Source: Irpex lacteus (lineage: Eukaryota > Basidiomycota > Agaricomycetes > Polyporales > Irpicaceae). Taken from it: a stretch of 64,000 bases of DNA. A program made the position numbers and the translations under genes. The stretch lies in the NCBI GenBank assembly GCA_001986395.2, contig MQVO02000005.1:1674001-1738000 (forward strand). The letters run 5' to 3'. The first letter of the stretch is position 1. Each line of letters starts with the position of its first letter. The notes beneath the pieces were generated by a model. The model saw only the letters and a list, made by a program, of their open reading frames with translations, was not told where the DNA came from and did not search any database. This document shows, in pieces, positions 59,937 through 64,000 of the stretch.

Positions 59937-60506
59937 TGCGGCAGCGACCACTCGGAGGGCAAGGTCGATTGAGAACCGTGCTTAGGGAAGAAGGACGGAG
60001 GGCATCGGACTTGCAGTCCTGGACGATCTTTATGGATTTTACATGTTTATTTGCGATTATTTGCGAGAGCGGTCTGCGCCAGCGTGTGCCAGCCTATGCC
60101 AACCTGTGCATCACCTGTGGAAAGCTGTAGCAGAGTTGTGGTCGAGTTATGAACCAGCTTTGATGGGTTATTGACCAGCTTTGATCGGTTATTTGGCGAG
60201 GATTGGCTGATAAAGGCGCCTATCAAGAGATCCATAAGATCTCGGCGCTACTCGAAACCAAACGTCGAGTCTAGGGCGCTTCTCCATGTCTTTCAGTAGC
60301 TTGACCGCTGGGAGGTGAATCAAAGAACAGAATATCGCAAGTTCTCAAAGAGACACTATGTTCCTAGAGCCTACATGACTACTGTGGAGCCTGCCTGCTC
60401 GACGTCGTTGCAGTTGGATAGAGGAAGTCAATATCTTCTACTAGTATTATACAACATACGTCACCTACTGCCAACCAACTGCCCAACGCCTGTACGTTTT
60501 CTCTCA
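59937..60506. other. Intergenic with short tandem repeats
   Basis: It contains the promoter of the coiled-coil gene. Two 21-base units (GTTAT(G/T)(A/G)ACCAGCTTTGAT) lie at 60147-60188, preceded by a threefold decamer-like series (GTGTGCC, CTATGCC, CTGTGCA) near 60080-60110. No gene supported. Confidence 0.5.
60147..60188. repeat. 21-base tandem repeat, two copies
   Basis: GTTATGAACCAGCTTTGATGG is the first unit (written here in two parts: GTTATGAACC, AGCTTTGATGG). The second differs at three positions. A third partial unit begins at 60189. Confidence 0.6.
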
Positions 60507-62033
60507 TCAATAATCGAAATACCTCAACTCATGGTCATCCCGTTCATATACAGCCTCAACTCTCCTCCACCCATCTTCTCTCTTCTCCCACAGGTACTCC
60601 CGACCCAAAGCCACACGTTCCAGCATCGGACGATAAATTGACCATTCCTCCAATACCTCCTTGTGTCTGGCTAATTTCTCCTCTTCGGATGCTACAGGCG
60701 GGTCGTTCTTGCACGGGATAGTCGCATTGGGCATCAGGAGGGTACGTATGCAGGGTAGCTGCTGTACGATCCGCTGGCCCAGCTCGCGCATCGGTTTTCC
60801 TCTCGTTGGTTGTCGTCTCTGCAAGCCACAGAAGATCAATCAATATTCGTCTCCATGAATGCCCACAACCCAGGATAGACGTACCTCGCCGGTTTGCACA
60901 TCAGCTCTTATGACGATATGTACAATGACGGTGGTTGCCTCGAGCAGATACGGCGCTACGTCCCCAAAGTATTCGGCATACCGCATCCTAATCGGAAATG
61001 CCAAGAACTCGATCGGTTTCGCAGAAAATGCAAGCTGAGATAGCGCACTCCTCAACGAACTCCGTGTAGGCTGGTTTCGAGGTCCGTGGTAGGCACCAGT
61101 TGCCGATATTCCGTCCAATGTGACACTACTAATTGGACGGCCGTTCTGTCGATCGCCTTCAGGAAGAAACGCGCCGAGGTTGAATGTCGCACAGGAGATG
61201 TGCTCTAAATTGGGAAGAATATGGGCGGGTAATGGAGGCATTGGCCGGAGATCACGAAGGAGTATAAGTTTGCGCACAGTAGGCAAGAGGGACATCGACG
61301 CTAGATTGAACGAATCTCTCCGGATAGTCAAGGTAGTCAACGAGGACCACTGGGAGGATTGGAGGGCGTCGTACGGACTAGGAGCTTGAGCCTGAGCCTT
61401 AGTTTTAGCGTGGAGGTATTTGTTTCCGCTGTCGTACCAACAACTCAACATCAAATCGTCGATGGCGGGTCGACGGTAACCTATGAAGTTTTCAATGAAA
61501 TGTTGTGCATGCGAGGGTTGAGTGTTATCCCTAATAAGCAGCTGCTTGAGCTTGGGAAGACGAGGTTGCAGGTCCTGTAACTGATGGACGGATCGCGACA
61601 TAGGAACGGAACGGTCTGTGACACGGAAGGCCAGACGTTCGAGATTGGTGAAGTGGCCGTTGGACAGGACGACACAGACTTCAAGGCTGCAATAGCTGAT
61701 GTCGCAGTTGAGGGACACGAGGTTTGGCATGTTCCTCAACGCCTTCGCCAAGTCGCGCACGAACTCCCGGCTCTCTTCTCCGTGCAAGCGATCAGGTCCA
61801 TAGACCGCGAACGACTGAACGAGCGCAGCCAGCTCCTCCGACTCCGCCAGAGTCCTGCTGCATAGCGCGCCAGCCTTGTCGCTCTCGCATGTTATGTGCC
61901 GATAAAGATAAAGTCGAAGGACCGAGTAAGCGTATCGACAGGACCCAGCCAAGCCCCAAAGACGGCGTGTATCATGGACGACGAACTCGGCGATGTATTG
62001 CAGGATTTCTACGGGACAGTCTGTGAGTGACAT
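60507..62033 (-). CDS. F-box protein with LRR-like repeats
   Basis: From the ATG at 62033 the protein begins MSLTDCPVEILQYIAEFVV and continues RRLWGLAGSCRYAYSVLRL, a typical F-box that docks to Skp1 in SCF ubiquitin ligases. Leucine-rich segments follow (LAKALRNMPNLVSLNCDIS, FTNLERLAFRV, RLPKLKQLLIRDN, LTTLTIRRDSFNL, LPNLEHISCATFNL), as expected for substrate binding. The long frame is open to 62195, but the upstream part looks like leader, so 62033 is preferred. One intron (ending TTGCAG near 60840) joins DVQTGE to RRQPTRGKPMREL, and the stop is at 60507. The substrate is unknown; such genes are numerous and fast-evolving in Agaricomycetes. Divergent from mnd1 across 241 bases. Confidence 0.8.
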
Positions 62034-62274
62034 GTCTATGTGTGGGAGGCTACTCACTGTGTGTGGATAAGGTCGAAAAGACTGGAACTCGGTGAGGAGG
62101 AGCCTGAGGGGGCGGAGAAATTTCGACTTTCGGAGTTCGGACTCTGGTCCATCAATGACGCCTTGACGGATCAAGAATGTGCGCTCCGAATTCATCTGGT
62201 CCCGGATGCCGACCGTCGCACTTTCATCCGTTTCTCTTCAGTCCTCTCCATTGAACAAACCAGCTAAGACGAAC
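62034..62274. promoter_or_regulatory. Shared divergent promoter, F-box gene and mnd1
   Basis: Only 241 bases separate the two start codons, so both promoters must lie in or overlap this interval and the two leaders. No specific binding site is claimed. Confidence 0.5.
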
Positions 62275-63375
62275 ATGGTGTGTATCATGTATCCAGATAA
62301 CTGTACGGTACTCTCAAATAAGGATGCCATAACTTCTGCAGGCACCAAGAGGGTTATCCGCAGAAGAAAAGCGCGTTCGCCTGCTAGAGATCTTCCATGA
62401 AACAGTACGTACAATGTCTGTCCTATACTGAGACTATGATTATAACGACTCGCTAGAAAGATTTCTATCAGGTACTACGCATAGCTGTGGCATTGACAAT
62501 AAGCATTAACTTGACATATCATAGCTCAAAGAACTAGAGAAGCTTGGACCGAAGATGAAAGGAATCGGTACGTCACAGAGTATCATGCACACTCCAAGTG
62601 GTGAGCCCTGATATACAGACATTGCATCTTTACGTAGTCTCGCAGACTGTCAAAGAAGTCCTCCAGTCATTGGTCGATGATGGCCTTGTCCAAGCGGACA
62701 AAATAGGCTCTTCAAACTGTGTGTTGGCTACATCCAGATGGCCACCGATCATTTCACGCTAATATATGCGCATATATGCAGTCTTCTGGAGCTTCCCATC
62801 ACAGCGAGGTGCAATGGTAATCTGACAGGCGCTCCTAGAGACCACATATAGTCATCCAGTGGCTGAACGAGGCTACGCATTCCTATGTAGATGCAAACCA
62901 GACTTGATACGGTCAAGAAAAACCAGGAGACTCAGCAAGCCCAGCTCGCGGAGGTGCGCACGGCCATCAAGACTGAACAAGCAGCTCGTCCGGAAACTGT
63001 AAGTGCCATATCCACATAACATGTCCTTCATTCGTATCAATTGCGTGGTATGATACAGGAGGAGCGAGCGATAGGGCTAGAAAAGCTCGGATCGTTGAAG
63101 AAGGAACTCGACGCACTGAACACTGAACTGGCAAAGTACGGCGCCTGCGACCCAGTCAAGGTGGAAGAGAAGAGAAGAGCTTTGATTTTGGCCAAGGAGG
63201 CTGCCGTACGGTGGACTGGTAAGTTTATCCGTCCAAAGGTATTGGTTGACTCTGAGATTGCCTGTTAGATAACTACGCCGTGATGTTGTCTCATTTTACT
63301 CGATCAACTGGAGTGGACCCGGACGAAATCCGAAGATATCTTGGTGTCGGCGAAGATTATGAAGATATATGCTAG
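62275..63375 (+). CDS. mnd1: Mnd1, meiotic recombination accessory factor
   Basis: Partner of Hop2; the complex stimulates Dmc1/Rad51 strand exchange in meiosis. The spliced product is about 205 residues: M, APRGLSAEEKRVRLLEIFHE, KDFYQ, LKELEKLGPKMKGI, VSQTVKEVLQSLVDDGLVQ, IGSSNFFWSFPSQRGAM, a coiled coil (LDTVKKNQETQQAQLAEVR), LAKYGACDPVKVEEKRR, AAVRWTDNYAVMLSHF and YLGVGEDYEDIC. This is the Mnd1 layout: winged-helix N-terminus, coiled coil, and the capping C-terminus. The first coding exon is only the ATG (62275-62277), split from the rest by a 64-base intron, and KDFYQ is a 15-base microexon (62457-62471). All joins keep frame. Exons this short may allow regulation by splicing, as is known for meiotic genes in other fungi, but that is inference here. 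Confidence 0.93.
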
Positions 63376-63729
63376 TACTAGTGTGCTTGTGTGCAGAGAC
63401 AATCCGGGACTTTTCGACACGATAGCATAATTCGCACTCGTACTTTTACTTACACTGACTCACAGTCTTACACAACACTGCTTACATGGTATCGAACACG
63501 GTCACGTTGAATGACGTCACGCGTTACTCCTAATGAGGGATGGATGAAGTCACCTTGAAACGGCTGTCACATTTGCAGAAGTGACGACTCCATCCCAGGT
63601 TGTCACCACGCGTCACTAACCGCCTTCTCCTCAGGCACACGGAAGTCTCAATAATATATATCGAGTCGGTCGCACAACCCCTTTGCTTTCCCCTCAACGT
63701 TCATCACATCCTCCTCGCCACCAAGCACG
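63376..63729. other. Intergenic before the transporter gene
   Basis: Contains the promoter and leader of the next gene. A TGACG/GTCACC-rich stretch (63500-63610) includes several CGTCA-like half sites, possible bZIP targets, but this is weak. Confidence 0.4.
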
Positions 63730-64000
63730 ATGGCGGACGCAGGTTCTTCGCTGGGTCCCGCGTTCCTCGGGGCGTTCGAGGGCTCCATCTCTGTCCTACT
63801 CACCCTCTTCGCAGGCTGGTACGTCGGCCGTATAGGCATACTAGACCACCAATCCGTTCGGCGCATCTCCAAATTGTGCTCAAACCTCTTCCTGCCATGT
63901 CTCATCGTTGAGCAAATGGGTCCAGAACTCACCGCGAGCAATATCTCGAAACTCTGGATCATACCCGTATGGGGAGTAGTGAGCACGGTCCTCGCACATC
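63730..64000 (+). CDS. Auxin-efflux-carrier (AEC) family membrane transporter, partial
   Basis: It starts MADAGSSLGPAFLGAFEGSI and continues with hydrophobic helices (SVLLTLFAGWYVGRIGIL, LCSNLFLPCLIVEQMGPEL, LWIIPVWGVVSTVLAH) running off the window end with the frame open. The pattern GWYVGRIGIL...SKLCSNLFLPCLI is the N-terminus of the membrane transport protein family PF03547, which includes plant PIN-like and fungal ER carriers. About 90 residues of an expected 400-600 are visible. Substrate unknown. Confidence 0.8.
   Translation, partial: MADAGSSLGPAFLGAFEGSISVLLTLFAGWYVGRIGILDHQSVRRISKLCSNLFLPCLIVEQMGPELTASNISKLWIIPVWGVVSTVLAH

Noticed and set aside
62034..62195. F-box protein starting at 62195
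   Set aside because: The extra 54 residues look like leader sequence, and the F-box begins right after the Met at 62033. The longer start would also intrude into the mnd1 promoter.

Overview
This window is nuclear DNA of a filamentous basidiomycete, most likely an agaricomycete and possibly a polypore. The case rests on genes split by many short introns of about 45-70 bases, and on families typical of Agaricomycetes: a thaumatin-like 'glycopeptide' secreted protein, DUF6534 seven-pass membrane proteins, and fungal P450s. No bacterial-style operons, CRISPR arrays, rRNA genes or convincing tRNAs were seen. The genus call is inference.

Layout, left half. A DUF2264 protein (0.2-2.3 kb) is followed by an amidase-signature amidase (2.9-5.1 kb) with two GATA-type sites in its promoter. 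Next come a long conserved protein of unknown function (5.6-9.2 kb), a doubtful small gene (-), and a signal peptide peptidase (10.5-12.0 kb). A gene-poor stretch of 12-17 kb hides a broken reverse-strand gene at 14.4-16.0 kb. It is followed by an AreA/Gaf1-type GATA factor (17.3-20.9 kb), a Sec7-PH ArfGEF (21.1-26.0 kb), a predicted membrane-anchored non-RD protein kinase (26.9-29.4 kb) and a secreted glycopeptide-family protein (30.1-31.4 kb).

Layout, right half. The mRNA 3'-end endonuclease Ysh1/CPSF73 lies on the minus strand (32.0-35.2 kb). A redox neighbourhood follows: aldehyde dehydrogenase, aldo-keto reductase and two convergent cytochrome P450s (36.3-46.0 kb). A lineage-specific region at 47-60 kb holds an inverted-repeat element, a tandem segmental duplication carrying two DUF6534 genes, and two paralogues of an unknown coiled-coil protein, one decayed and one intact. 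It also holds a small multi-exon gene missed by ORF length. The window ends with an F-box protein divergent from the meiotic recombination factor Mnd1, and the start of an auxin-efflux-carrier-family transporter.

How the genes relate. The GATA factor and the amidase fit as regulator and target in nitrogen scavenging. The ALDH, AKR and P450s fit aldehyde or xenobiotic turnover, but no terpene synthase, PKS or NRPS is visible. A recurring feature is apparent single-base deletions that break conserved reading frames in several otherwise normal genes (SPP, ArfGEF, Ysh1, ALDH, one P450). Uncorrected sequencing error explains them best, so the frames there should be treated with care. Exon joins were made by eye and are approximate.
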